Counted from the first letter of the stretch, positions 26,615 through 35,204 are shown. The stretch is 38,553 nucleotides of DNA from Kiloniellales bacterium (GCA_030064845.1 JASJEC010000071.1:1-38553); one strand, 5' to 3'. The notes: a model not told the origin generated them from the sequence alone. Numbers and translations are program-made.

Positions 26615-27544
26615 ATGCCCATCCGCTTCACCTTCCGCCAACTGGAGTACTTCGTCGCGGTGGGCGCCTACGGCAGCATCGCGGCCGCCTCGGAGCGGAT
26701 CAACGTCTCGCCGCCTTCCATCTCCACGGCGATTTCGCAGCTGGAGGCGGAATTCGGGGTCGAGCTCTTCGTCCGCCAGCACGCCCAGGGCCTGACGCTG
26801 ACGCCGGGCGGCCGGCGCTTCTTTACGGCCGCCAAGTCCCTGCTGGAGGGCGCCGGCGCGCTGCACGACATCGCCAGCGACATCTCGGAGCAGGTGCGCG
26901 GCCCAATCACGGTCGGCGGCCTAGTGACCGTCGCCCCCTTCGTGCTGCCGGAGCTGCGCCGCGGCTTCCAGCAAAGCAACCCGGAGGCCGACTTCCGCCA
27001 GGAGGAAGCCCATCCGGCCGAGCTCATCCTCATGCTCAGGCGCGCCGACATCGACGTCGCCATAACCTACGACCTGGAGATGCCGCAGGACGTCGATTTC
27101 GAGCCCCTGCTGGAGCTGCCGCCCCACGCCCTCTTCTCTCCGGATCATCCCCTGGCCGGGCGGAAATCGGTCACCCTGAAGGCGCTGGCCAAGCTGCCGA
27201 TGATCCTTCTCGATCTGCCGCTCAGCCGCGAATACTTCCTGTCGCTGTTCCAGGCGCAGGGATTGCGGCCCCTGATCGCGGAGCGGACGCCTCATCTGCC
27301 GATGGTGCGCTCCCTGGTCGCCAACGGCTTCGGCTACGGTCTCTTGAACGTACCCAGCATGAACAGCCGGGCGCCCGACGGGAAGCCGATCAGCTATGTC
27401 AGGGTCTCGGGCGATCTCCGCCCCATGAGGCTCGGCCTGATGACCATGCGCGCGGACAGGAAGTCGCGGATCCTGACGGCTTTCGAGGAGCATTGCCGCG
27501 CCCGGATCACCCCCGGGAAGACCCCCGGGATGACGCCGTTCTAG
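26615..27544 (+). CDS. LysR-family transcriptional regulator of the adjacent uptake operon
   Basis: 309 residues from ATG 26615 (PIRFTFRQLEYFVAVGAYGS). A longer frame to 26522 begins inside a repeat fragment and is not credited. The helix-turn-helix is at about 5-62 (AAASERINVSPPSISTAISQ), followed by a two-lobed effector domain with VAPFVLPELRRGF and GYGLLNVPSMN. It is on the same strand and 170 bases upstream of a polyamine-type ABC operon, and the gap holds an AT-rich palindrome. It probably senses the transported substrate or a product and controls the operon; this is inference. No strong ribosome-binding site is seen. Confidence 0.85.
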   Translation: MPIRFTFRQLEYFVAVGAYGSIAAASERINVSPPSISTAISQLEAEFGVELFVRQHAQGLTLTPGGRRFFTAAKSLLEGAGALHDIASDISEQVRGPITVGGLVTVAPFVLPELRRGFQQSNPEADFRQEEAHPAELILMLRRADIDVAITYDLEMPQDVDFEPLLELPPHALFSPDHPLAGRKSVTLKALAKLPMILLDLPLSREYFLSLFQAQGLRPLIAERTPHLPMVRSLVANGFGYGLLNVPSMNSRAPDGKPISYVRVSGDLRPMRLGLMTMRADRKSRILTAFEEHCRARITPGKTPGMTPF

Positions 27545-27689
27545 CGACGAACCCGCGCGGTTCAGTAGGGACACCCGGCCGCGGCCCGGGAGGCCCGCCG
27601 GCATCGGAGTTTCCGAACCAAGGATGAATGAGTTTATGGTTTCCAATGAAAGGGTTTTCGCCGAAGATCAAAGGCCAAGAACAACTTAC

Positions 27690-27701
27690 CAATAATTATT
27701 G
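27690..27701. promoter_or_regulatory. Perfect 12-bp AT-rich palindrome before the potA-like gene
   Basis: CAATAATTATTG, fully symmetric, 13 bases before ATG 27715 and adjacent to the GGAGG ribosome-binding site. The surrounding 100 bases are AT-rich against a GC-rich genome. A candidate operator for the LysR protein encoded upstream, or a site of translational control. Confidence 0.45.
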
Positions 27702-27714
27702 AACATGGAGGGGT

Positions 27715-28827
27715 ATGTGGGACGTGACAGAAGACGATCATAAGATCGCCATCGACGTACAAAGCGTCGTCAAGCAATACGGAGAGGGTGAGCACGCGGT
27801 TACTGCACTGACCGAAGTATCGATCGATATTCGGGATAACGAGTTTTTCACCCTGCTCGGCCCCTCGGGCTGCGGAAAGACCACGCTCCTGCGCATGATC
27901 GCCGGCTTCGAGTCGGTGACGGCAGGCGTGATCCTGCTCTACGGCGACGAGATCGAGAACTTGCCGGCGAACAAGCGCCCGGTGAACACCGTCTTCCAGC
28001 AGTACGCCCTCTTCCCCCACATGACGGTGCTGGAGAACGTCGGCTTCGGGCTGCGCAGGCTGGGCAAGAGCAAGGCCGAGACCGAGCAGCGCGCCCGGCA
28101 GATGCTCGATCTCGTCCAGCTCGGGGACTTCAGCGACCGCCGGCCGGCCCAGCTCTCCGGCGGCCAGCAGCAGCGCGTGGCGCTGGCCCGGGCGCTCGCG
28201 CCCTCGCCCAAGGTGCTGCTGCTCGACGAGCCGCTCTCGGCGCTGGACCTCAAGCTGCGTCAGGCCATGCGGGTCGAGCTCAAGCAGCTGCAGCGGGAAA
28301 CCGGCATCACCTTCGTGTTCGTGACCCACGATCAGGAGGAGGCGCTGACCATGTCGGACCGGATCGCGGTGATGTCGGCCGGCGAGATCCAGCAGATCGG
28401 CACCGCCCACGAGATCTACGAGCGGCCGATCAACCGCTTCGTGGCCGACTTCATCGGCGAGACCAACCTGATCGACGTCACGGTCGAGCAGGTGAATGGC
28501 GAGAGCTGTCTCTGCCGGCTCGCCAGCGGCGCGGCGATCGAGGCCGTGGGTCCGGGCGTGGCGGTCGGGCACTCGGCCGGCCACGTCTCGATCCGCCCGG
28601 AGCGGGTGTCGCTCGCCCCGGCCGGCGACGGCGCGGCCGGCTTGGTCGGCGTGGTCGAGCACCAGGTCTACCTCGGCACAGACACCCAGTATCTCGTGCG
28701 CCTGGACGATGGGACCATGATCACCGCCCGGACCCAGAACGCCCACAAGGTGCGGGTCGACGTCAGCACCGGGGAGCGCGCGGCCCTGTCGATTGACGAC
28801 GGCGCCGCGCGCCTGCTGGTCGACTGA
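27715..28827 (+). CDS. Polyamine-type ABC importer, ATP-binding protein (PotA-like)
   Basis: 370 residues. ATPase motifs: Walker [12 protein letters not shown] (about 44-54), signature [15 protein letters not shown] (about 145-159) and Walker [11 protein letters not shown]. The C-terminal part (about 255-370) is a TOBE regulatory domain, giving the length typical of PotA. The start is ATG 27715 or GTG 27724; GGAGG at 27707-27711 is closer to the ideal distance for the GTG. It overlaps the first permease by one base (TGATGG). Together with the two permeases and a PotD-like binding protein, it forms a complete importer for a polyamine or related cation. Confidence 0.92.
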   Translation: MWDVTEDDHKIAIDVQSVVKQYGEGEHAVTALTEVSIDIRDNEFFTLLGPSGCGKTTLLRMIAGFESVTAGVILLYGDEIENLPANKRPVNTVFQQYALFPHMTVLENVGFGLRRLGKSKAETEQRARQMLDLVQLGDFSDRRPAQLSGGQQQRVALARALAPSPKVLLLDEPLSALDLKLRQAMRVELKQLQRETGITFVFVTHDQEEALTMSDRIAVMSAGEIQQIGTAHEIYERPINRFVADFIGETNLIDVTVEQVNGESCLCRLASGAAIEAVGPGVAVGHSAGHVSIRPERVSLAPAGDGAAGLVGVVEHQVYLGTDTQYLVRLDDGTMITARTQNAHKVRVDVSTGERAALSIDDGAARLLVD

Positions 28828-29735
28828 TGGCGGGCGGGGCCGGCGGCGGGCGCGCGGTATCGCGCACCTATCAGCCAGTCAAGACCTGGCTGCTCCTGCC
28901 CTCGTGGCTGGTGATCGGCATCTTCCTGCTGATGCCGATGCTGATCATGCTGGTCTACTCCTTCCTGACCAAGGAGTTCCGCGGCGGCGTGATCTGGGAG
29001 TTCTCCCTCGCCGCCTACGACCAGTTCATCTTCGACCGCGGGCTGTTCGGCGACGAGCCGCCGGTGATCGAGTGGACCTACATCACCATCATCGCGCGCT
29101 CGGTGATTCAGGCGGCGGTCGCCACGGTCGTCTGCCTGCTGATCGGCTTTCCGACCGCCTTCTTCATCGCGACCCGGCCGGCGAACACCCGGAACATCTG
29201 GCTGTTCCTGGTCACCGTGCCCTATTGGGTCAACCTGCTGATCCGCACCGTCTCCATGAAGTTCCTGATCCGCGACAACGGTCCGCTGAACGAGGGCCTG
29301 CTCGGCCTGGGCCTGATATCGGAGCCGCTGCCCCTGGTGAACACGGATCTCGCGGTCCAGCTCGGCCTGTTCTACTCCTACCTGCCGTTCATGGTCCTGC
29401 CGATCTACGCCTCGGTCGAGCGCTACAACTTCGCCCTGTCCGAGGCCGCGGCCGACCTCTACGCCGACCGCTGGACGATCCTGTGGCAGGTCCTGATTCC
29501 GGTCGTGATGCCGGGCATCGTCGCCGGCTGCATCCTGGTCTTCGTGCCCTCCCTGGGCGCGTTCCTGGCGCCCGACCTGCTCGGCGGCGCGAAGAACTGG
29601 ATGATCGGCTCGCTGATCGAGGACCAGTTCAAGGGGGCCGCCGGAAACTGGCCCTTCGGCGCCGCGGCCTCGATGATCCTGCTGACCATGGTCCTGCTGG
29701 TGCTGTTCTTCTACGCCCGGCGGCAGGCGCGTTAG
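28827..29735 (+). CDS. Polyamine-type ABC importer, permease 1 (PotB-like)
   Basis: 302 residues with about six hydrophobic segments (near 20-42, 85-112, 120-142, 172-195, 225-255 and 275-297). The cytoplasmic loop that contacts the ATPase is seen as EAAADLYADRWTILWQVLIP (about 211-230). Its ATG at 28827 uses the last base of the potA stop. Its own stop, TAG at 29733-29735, is made of the TA duplication and the first G of a small transposon-like element. Deleting the element in thought gives the same TAG, so the protein is not truncated by the insertion. Confidence 0.93.
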   Translation: MAGGAGGGRAVSRTYQPVKTWLLLPSWLVIGIFLLMPMLIMLVYSFLTKEFRGGVIWEFSLAAYDQFIFDRGLFGDEPPVIEWTYITIIARSVIQAAVATVVCLLIGFPTAFFIATRPANTRNIWLFLVTVPYWVNLLIRTVSMKFLIRDNGPLNEGLLGLGLISEPLPLVNTDLAVQLGLFYSYLPFMVLPIYASVERYNFALSEAAADLYADRWTILWQVLIPVVMPGIVAGCILVFVPSLGAFLAPDLLGGAKNWMIGSLIEDQFKGAAGNWPFGAAASMILLTMVLLVLFFYARRQAR

Positions 29736-30014
29736 TACCCACTATCAGAGTTAGGTGTGTTGCATGACGAGCTATCAAGACTTTCGGTTAGGAGCGCGGT
29801 TCGCCATGATGCGGACCATCACAAGGGCCGCGCGACCCCCATTAGTCTCAACGGGCCCGAAAGCCTTGATAGCTCGCCCGCAGGGTTGCCGAGGCGCCCG
29901 CCCGACGTCGTCAGCGGCGCTCACCGATGCTTCGGCATCGCTTTCGCTCCCCTTCCTAGCCGGGCGACCGCCTCGACAATCAGGCGACGCACCTAACTCT
30001 GATAGTGGGTACTA
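29733..30014. mobile_element. 278-bp MITE-like element with 25-bp terminal inverted repeats and TA duplication
   Basis: Core 29735-30012 flanked by TA (29733-29734 and 30013-30014). The outer 25 bases including TA (29733-29757 and 29990-30014) are perfect inverted repeats beginning TAGTACCCACTATCAGAG; similarity continues imperfectly inward. An inner inverted repeat, 29768-29787 with 29857-29876, matches at 19 of 20 positions. A stem CGATGC-TTCG-GCATCG is at 29925-29940. No transposase is encoded. TA duplication points to the Tc1/mariner-IS630 type, presumably moved by a transposase elsewhere. Removing 29735-30014 joins GCGCGTTA to GGAGAGCCCGGATG and restores a tight permease junction. Confidence 0.88.
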
Positions 30015-30025
30015 GGAGAGCCCGG

Positions 30026-30841
30026 ATGTCACTCAGCGGCAACGTCAAACGCTACCCGGGCTTCCTCACGATCGCGCTGATCTGTCTCCTGATCCTCTAT
30101 GCGCCCCTGATCGTGGTCATGGTCTACAGCTTCAACGACTCGCTCTCGATCACCAAGTGGGGCGGGTTCAGCTTCCGCTGGTACGCGGAAATCTTTTACG
30201 GCGCCGAGTCCGCGATCTTCCACCAGGCCGCCTGGAACTCCGTGACCATCGCCCTCTCGGCCGCGACCGCCTCGACGATCATCGCCACCGCCGCGGCGGT
30301 CGGCATGGTGCGCGGCGGCACCTTCCGCGGGAAACCCATGAGCTTCGCCCTGATCTCCATGCCGATCATGGTGCCCGAGATCGTCACCGCCGTGGCCACG
30401 CTGATCTTCTTCAGCGTGATCGGCTTCACGCTGGGCTACTTCTCGATCCTGGTCGCGCACATCGTGTTCTGCATCCCCTTCGCCTATCTGCCGATCTCGG
30501 CGCGCCTCGAGGGGATCGAGGGGATCTACGATGAGGCGGCCCAGGACCTCTACGCCAGCCGGATGGAGGCCTTCCTCACCGTGCTGGCGCCGCTCATGGC
30601 GCCCGGCATCCTGTCCGGCTTCCTGCTGGCCTTCATCATCTCGCTGGACGATTTCATCATCACCAACTTCATCAAGGGCGCCGGCGTCGAGACCCTGCCG
30701 ACCGCGATCTTCGGCGCGGTCAAGCAGGGCATCAAACCCAACATCATGGCGCTTTCGACCCTGATGCTCGCCGTCTCGATCCTTCTGGTGACGGCGAGCT
30801 ATCTGATCGGACGGATGGGGAGAAGCAACGAAACCAAGTGA
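30026..30841 (+). CDS. Polyamine-type ABC importer, permease 2 (PotC-like)
   Basis: 271 residues from ATG 30026 with GGAGAG immediately before it (30015-30020). It has about six membrane segments, and the ATPase-contact loop reads [20 protein letters not shown] (about 174-193). It forms the membrane pore with the PotB-like protein. The 290-base gap to that gene is caused by the inserted element and is foreign to an otherwise compact operon. The ribosome-binding site survived because the insertion point is exactly upstream of it. Expression of this gene now depends on transcription through, or from, the element. Confidence 0.93.
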   Translation: MSLSGNVKRYPGFLTIALICLLILYAPLIVVMVYSFNDSLSITKWGGFSFRWYAEIFYGAESAIFHQAAWNSVTIALSAATASTIIATAAAVGMVRGGTFRGKPMSFALISMPIMVPEIVTAVATLIFFSVIGFTLGYFSILVAHIVFCIPFAYLPISARLEGIEGIYDEAAQDLYASRMEAFLTVLAPLMAPGILSGFLLAFIISLDDFIITNFIKGAGVETLPTAIFGAVKQGIKPNIMALSTLMLAVSILLVTASYLIGRMGRSNETK

Positions 30842-30871
30842 CCCGGACGGGTCACGGCAACAGAGGAGGAT

Positions 30872-31912
30872 ATGATGAAAACCTTGCTGAGACTGGGCGC
30901 CGCGGCGCTGGCGCTGACCCTGTCGACGGGTCTCGCGCAGGCCGAGGGGAAGCTCTCGGTCTATCACTGGTTCGAGTACATCCCACAGGAGCTGCTGGAC
31001 AAGTTCGCCGCCGAGCACGGGGTCGAGGTGACCATGGACACCTACGATTCCAACGAGGCGCTGCTGGCCTCGCTCAAGGCCGGCAAGCTGGGCGCCTACG
31101 ACGTCGCCGTGCCGGGCGACTACATGGTCAAGATCCTCGCCAGCGAGGGCATGCTCGACACGATCGCCGAGGGCGAGCTGGCCAACCGGGGCAACATCGA
31201 AGAGCAGTGGCTGAACGTCGACTTCGACAACGGCCGCAAGCACTCGATCCCCTATCAGTGGGGCTCGACCAGCTTCATGGTGAACCGTGACGCCTACAAG
31301 GGCGACATCCGCACCACCGACATCATCTTCAACCCGCCGGACGAGCTGAAGGGCAAGATCAACGTGCTCGACAGCCAGGGAGAGCTGCTGACCCTGGCCT
31401 CGATCCACCTGGGCATCCCGCAGTGCTCGAGCGATCGCGCCCAGCTCAAGGAGTTGGACCAGCTGGTGCAGTCGGCCAAGCCGCACTGGGCCTCGTTCAA
31501 CTCGGACGGCGCCAAGGACGTGCTGGTCTCCGGCGACGTGGCGGTCGGCATGATCTGGAACGGTTTCGGCGCCAAGGCGCGCAACGAGGGCGCGCCGGTC
31601 GAGTACGCCTATCCCAAGCAGGGCTACATCATCTGGATGGACAACGTGGTGCTGCTCAAGGATGCGCCGAACCGCGAGAACGCGCTCAAGTTCATGGACT
31701 TCCTGCTGGAGCCCGAGAACATCGCCGCGGTCACCAACTACGCGCAGTACACCGCGGGCGTGAAGGACGTGACGCCCTTCCTGGACGCCGCGCTGCAGAC
31801 CTCGCCCGAGCAGAACCCGCCCGACGACGCGCCGGCCGGCTCCTTCGTGGAGGTCTGCGACGAGAAGACGCAAAAGGTCTATGACCAGATCTGGACGCGC
31901 CTGAAGAAGTAA
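30872..31912 (+). CDS. Polyamine-type ABC importer, periplasmic binding protein (PotD/PotF-like)
   Basis: 346 residues from ATG 30872; a second ATG at 30875 has better spacing from the strong GAGGAGGA. A signal peptide of about 24 residues ends AQA-EG. The mature start LSVYHWFEYIPQELLDKF and the segment YDSNEALLASLKAGKLGAYD closely follow PotD/PotF, in which Trp and Tyr residues clamp the polyamine. Two cysteines (PQCSSD and EVCDEK) may form a disulfide. It delivers substrate to the PotABC complex. Its stop codon overlaps the start of the amidase gene by one base, so uptake and first metabolism are co-translated. Confidence 0.92.
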   Translation: MMKTLLRLGAAALALTLSTGLAQAEGKLSVYHWFEYIPQELLDKFAAEHGVEVTMDTYDSNEALLASLKAGKLGAYDVAVPGDYMVKILASEGMLDTIAEGELANRGNIEEQWLNVDFDNGRKHSIPYQWGSTSFMVNRDAYKGDIRTTDIIFNPPDELKGKINVLDSQGELLTLASIHLGIPQCSSDRAQLKELDQLVQSAKPHWASFNSDGAKDVLVSGDVAVGMIWNGFGAKARNEGAPVEYAYPKQGYIIWMDNVVLLKDAPNRENALKFMDFLLEPENIAAVTNYAQYTAGVKDVTPFLDAALQTSPEQNPPDDAPAGSFVEVCDEKTQKVYDQIWTRLKK

Positions 31913-32712
31913 TGCGTCTGGCGCTCTACCAGGGGCCGTCGCCGGCCGGCGACGTGGCGGCGGCCTTCGAGGCGGTGGAGAGCGCGCTTTCCGCCGCCTC
32001 GGCGATGAACGCGGACATCGCGGTTTTCCCGGAGATCTTCCTCCCGGGATACAACGTGCCGGCGCCGGAGGCCCAGCCGCTGGACGGCGGCTGGGTCGGG
32101 CGCCTGAGAGCGGCGGCGCGGGATGCCGGCGTCGCCCTCGTCATCGGCATGGCCGAAAGGGCCGGCGGCGTCACCTACAACAGCGCCGTGGCCATCGGCC
32201 CGGACGGCGGTCTCCTGGCCAACTACCGCAAGCTGCAGCTCTTCGGGGCGCGGGAGAAGTCCCTCTACGCGCCGGGAGACGCCTACGTCGTCTTCCCCTT
32301 CCGGAACCGCCGCATCGGCCTCCTGATCTGCTACGACATCGAGTTCCCGGAGCACCTCAGGGCGATCGCCCGCCACGGCGCCGATCTCGTCCTGGTGCCG
32401 ACGGCGAACATGCCGCCGTTCGACAACGTGAACCGGATTACCATCGCGGCGCGCGCCCTGGACCACGGCGTGACGCTGGCCTACTGCAACTACTGCGGCG
32501 TCGAGGGCGACCTGACCTATGTCGGTCGCAGCGTGATCGCCGGCCCCGACGGCGAGCCGATCGCCCTGGCCGGCCCCGAGACCACGTTGCTGATCGCGGA
32601 TGTGCCGGAGCCGATGGCGGTCGAGCGCCCGACGCTCACCAACACCCTCGAAGACCTTCGCGCAATCGAGAAGCTCGGAGACGGAAGCGCCTCCCTGCCG
32701 ACCGAGAGCTGA
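31912..32712 (+). CDS. Carbon-nitrogen hydrolase (nitrilase superfamily amidase)
   Basis: 266 residues. The Glu-Lys-Cys triad is Glu41 (VFPEIFLPGY), Lys107 (YRKLQLFG) and Cys140 (LLICYDIEFPE). Members with this layout include N-carbamoylputrescine amidase, omega-amidases and simple aliphatic amidases; the short length fits these rather than true nitrilases or glutamine-dependent enzymes. The ATG at 31912 shares one base with the stop of the binding-protein gene. Its place behind a polyamine-type importer favours an amide or carbamoyl derivative of the imported cation as substrate, but the sequence does not prove it. The next gene begins 26 bases downstream. Confidence 0.9.
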   Translation: MRLALYQGPSPAGDVAAAFEAVESALSAASAMNADIAVFPEIFLPGYNVPAPEAQPLDGGWVGRLRAAARDAGVALVIGMAERAGGVTYNSAVAIGPDGGLLANYRKLQLFGAREKSLYAPGDAYVVFPFRNRRIGLLICYDIEFPEHLRAIARHGADLVLVPTANMPPFDNVNRITIAARALDHGVTLAYCNYCGVEGDLTYVGRSVIAGPDGEPIALAGPETTLLIADVPEPMAVERPTLTNTLEDLRAIEKLGDGSASLPTES

Positions 32713-32737
32713 ACGCGGAAAAACGAAAGGACGTCTC

Positions 32738-34807
32738 GTGCCTCGCGATCCCCGTTACGACATCCTGTTCGAGCCCGTGGAGATCGGACCGGTCACGGCC
32801 AGGAATCGCTTCTATCAGGTGCCGCACTGCAACGGCGGCGGCTACCGCGACCCCTCCGCCGCAGCCGAGATGCGCAGGGTCAAGGCCGAGGGTGGCTGGG
32901 GCGTGGTCTTCACCGAGCAGTGCGAAATGCACCACACGTCCGAGATTACGCCCTTCATCGAGCTCCGGCTCTGGGAGGACCAGGACATCCCGGGCATCGC
33001 CCGGATGGCCGAGAAGATGAAGGAGCACGGGGCGCTGGCCGGCATCCAGCTGGCCTACTCTGGGATCAACGGCCCGAACCTCTACACGCGCGAGGTGCCG
33101 CTGGCGCCCACGGCGCTGCCGATCCGCACCTTCACCAACGACCCGGTCCATGCGCGCGCCATGGACAAGGAGGACATCCGCGATCTGCGGCGCTGGTTCG
33201 TGAACGCGGCCAAGCGCTCGCGAACCGCCGGCTTCGACCTGATCTGCCTCTACGGGGCGCACGGCTTCGGGATCTTCCAGCACTTCCTCTCGCGCGCCAC
33301 CAATCAGCGCAACGACGAATACGGCGGCAGCCTCGAGAACCGCTCGCGCTTCGCCCGCGAATGCGTCGCCGACCTGCGCGACGCGGTGGGCGACACCATG
33401 GGCCTGACCCTGCGGGTCTCGCTGGACGAGACCATCGGGGATCTGGGCTTCTCGAACGCCGAGGTCCGCGACTTCATCGAGATGCACCGCGACCTTCCCG
33501 ACCTCTGGGATCTGGCCCACGGCACATGGGAAGAATGCTCCGGCCCCTCGCGCTTCAAGGAGGAGGCCGCGCAGGAAGCCCTGGTGCGCGGCATCCGGGA
33601 ACTGACCGACAAGCCCGTCGTCGGGGTCGGGCGCTTCACCTCGCCGGATACCATGGTCAAGCAGCTCCGGTCCGGTCTGCTCGACCTGATCGGTTGCGCG
33701 CGCCCCTCTATCGCCGACCCCTTCCTGCCGAGGAAGATCGAGGAAGGCCGGGTCGAGGACATTCGCGAGTGCATCGGCTGCAACATCTGCATCACCGGCG
33801 ACATGACCATGTCGATCTCGCGCTGCACCCAGAATCCGACCTTCATGGAGGAGTGGCGCAAGGGCTGGCACCCGGAGCGCATGAACCCGCAGGGCGACTC
33901 CGAGAGCGTTCTGGTGGTTGGCGCGGGTCCCGCCGGCATGGAGGCGGCCCGGGCGCTGGGCCTGCGCGGCTATCAGGTGGCACTGGCCGAGATCGGCACG
34001 GAGCTCGGCGGCCGGGTCCGGCGCGAGGCCAAGCTGCCGGGCCTGTCGAAATGGGGCCGCGTCCAGGACTACCGCCAGTACCAGCTCAGCCAGATGCCCA
34101 ATGTGGAGGTCTACTTCGACAGCGAGCTGGGCGCCGACGAGATTCTGGAATTCGGCTTCGAGCACGTCGCCATCGCCACGGGGTCGCGCTGGCGCCGCGA
34201 TGGTGTGGCGCGCCATCACGTGGTGCCGATGCCGGTCGCCTCCGGCGTCGATGTCTACACGCCCGACGACCTGATGGACGGCCGCCTGCCCTCCGGCCGG
34301 GTCGTCCTCTTCGACGACGACCACTACTACATGGGCGGGGTCCTTGCCGAGCTCCTGGTTCAGAACGGCGCCGCTGTCACGCTCGTCACGCCGGCCGCCT
34401 TCGTCTCTGAGTGGTCGCAGAACACGCTGGAACAGGCCGAGATCCACAAGCGACTGGCGGAGATGGGCGTCGAGATCGTGCTCAACCGAAGCGTCGACGA
34501 GATCCTCACCGGCGCTGTCCGGACCTCTTGCGTCTATTCCGGCCGGCCCGCCGAGATCGAGAGTGACGCCGTCGTTTTCGTCACCTGCCGGGCGCCCGTC
34601 GATCAGGTCTGGCAGGACCTCAAGGCGCGCCGCCCGGCGTGGCGGGATCACGGCATCCGCTCGATCAAGGCGATCGGCGATGCCGAAGCGCCCGGCCCCA
34701 TCGCCTGGGCCACCTATGCCGGCCACCGCTTCGCCCGCGAACTGGACGGGCCGGAGATCGGCGACGCCCTGCCGTTCCGCCGCGAAGTCACCCATCTCGC
34801 CCCTTGA
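32738..34807 (+). CDS. Trimethylamine-dehydrogenase-like FMN/4Fe-4S/FAD-fold oxidoreductase
   Basis: 689 residues from GTG 32738 with AAAGGA 8 bases upstream. Domain order: TIM-barrel flavoprotein (1-340), 4Fe-4S cysteines Cys345, Cys348, Cys351 and Cys363 (CIGCNICITGDM, then RCTQNP), and a dinucleotide fold (VLVVGAGPAGMEAARAL, about 389). Cys31 in QVPHCNGGG matches the cysteine that holds FMN covalently in trimethylamine dehydrogenase. Of that enzyme's aromatic substrate cage, the Tyr60 position is Gln61 and the Trp355 position is Asp355; only Trp264 seems kept. A different N-methylated or amine substrate is therefore likely, as in dimethylglycine or N-methylproline demethylases. It is the last gene of the uptake operon. 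Confidence 0.88.
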   Translation: MPRDPRYDILFEPVEIGPVTARNRFYQVPHCNGGGYRDPSAAAEMRRVKAEGGWGVVFTEQCEMHHTSEITPFIELRLWEDQDIPGIARMAEKMKEHGALAGIQLAYSGINGPNLYTREVPLAPTALPIRTFTNDPVHARAMDKEDIRDLRRWFVNAAKRSRTAGFDLICLYGAHGFGIFQHFLSRATNQRNDEYGGSLENRSRFARECVADLRDAVGDTMGLTLRVSLDETIGDLGFSNAEVRDFIEMHRDLPDLWDLAHGTWEECSGPSRFKEEAAQEALVRGIRELTDKPVVGVGRFTSPDTMVKQLRSGLLDLIGCARPSIADPFLPRKIEEGRVEDIRECIGCNICITGDMTMSISRCTQNPTFMEEWRKGWHPERMNPQGDSESVLVVGAGPAGMEAARALGLRGYQVALAEIGTELGGRVRREAKLPGLSKWGRVQDYRQYQLSQMPNVEVYFDSELGADEILEFGFEHVAIATGSRWRRDGVARHHVVPMPVASGVDVYTPDDLMDGRLPSGRVVLFDDDHYYMGGVLAELLVQNGAAVTLVTPAAFVSEWSQNTLEQAEIHKRLAEMGVEIVLNRSVDEILTGAVRTSCVYSGRPAEIESDAVVFVTCRAPVDQVWQDLKARRPAWRDHGIRSIKAIGDAEAPGPIAWATYAGHRFARELDGPEIGDALPFRREVTHLAP

Positions 34808-34850
34808 GGATCGACAGCGACACTGACCGAGCGGACCGGGACCAGATCGT

Positions 34851-34867
34851 TAGCGCCCGAAGCGCTA
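34851..34867. terminator. Small hairpin between convergent genes
   Basis: TAGCGC, loop CCGAA, GCGCTA: a perfect 6-bp stem that includes the lipoprotein stop codon and lies 44 bases after the dehydrogenase stop. It could serve both directions, but the stem is short and T-runs are missing. Confidence 0.3.
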
Positions 34868-35191
34868 CTGCCCGATTTCGTACCCCTTGTCCCGCAGGCA
34901 GTCGTCGAAGGCCTCGTTGTAGGCGCTCTGCTCCACCGAGAGGCCGTACTCAACCGACATCCAGGCGCCGAGGGCGCCGGTCATCAACGCGAAGGTCTCC
35001 GCCTCATCCGACACCTCGGCAAGGGCGCGACTGGCCGCGGCGCGCGCCTGCGCGTCGCAGTAGTCATAGTCTGCTCCTTCAACGCTGACCGAAGGCGTGT
35101 AAGAGAAGCGGTCCTCCCCCGTACGCGCCATCGCACAAGCGCCGAGCAGCAGCAGGGACAGGCTGGCCGATATGATGATCCTTGCATCCAA
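34865..35191 (-). CDS. Small lipoprotein of unknown function
   Basis: 108 residues from TTG 35191. A lipobox is clear: SASLSLLLLGAC-AMA, with the lipidated cysteine at about residue 19. The mature part is acidic and rich in alanine (DYCDAQARAAASRALAEVSD) and ends DCLRDKGYEIGQ, with two further cysteines that may pair. A small helix with glycine spacing (MTGALGAWMSVEYGLS) recalls glycine-zipper proteins. TTG is chosen because GGAGG lies 8 bases upstream and the signal peptide starts there; longer frames to 35401 lack these. The envelope is the likely location; the role is unknown. Confidence 0.7.
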   Translation of the reverse strand: MDARIIISASLSLLLLGACAMARTGEDRFSYTPSVSVEGADYDYCDAQARAAASRALAEVSDEAETFALMTGALGAWMSVEYGLSVEQSAYNEAFDDCLRDKGYEIGQ

Positions 35192-35204
35192 GGAGGGTTC
35201 CTCC
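35189..35204 (-). promoter_or_regulatory. Shine-Dalgarno sequence within a perfect hairpin
   Basis: On the minus strand GGAGG-AAC-CCTCC is directly followed by the TTG start. The ribosome-binding site can pair with the five bases before the start codon. A start codon of low strength and a masked site suggest low or conditional translation. Confidence 0.4.

Noticed and set aside
29755..30015. Small open frames inside the permease-junction element
   Set aside because: No ribosome-binding site, no transposase motif, arginine- and proline-rich composition and ends within the inverted repeat.
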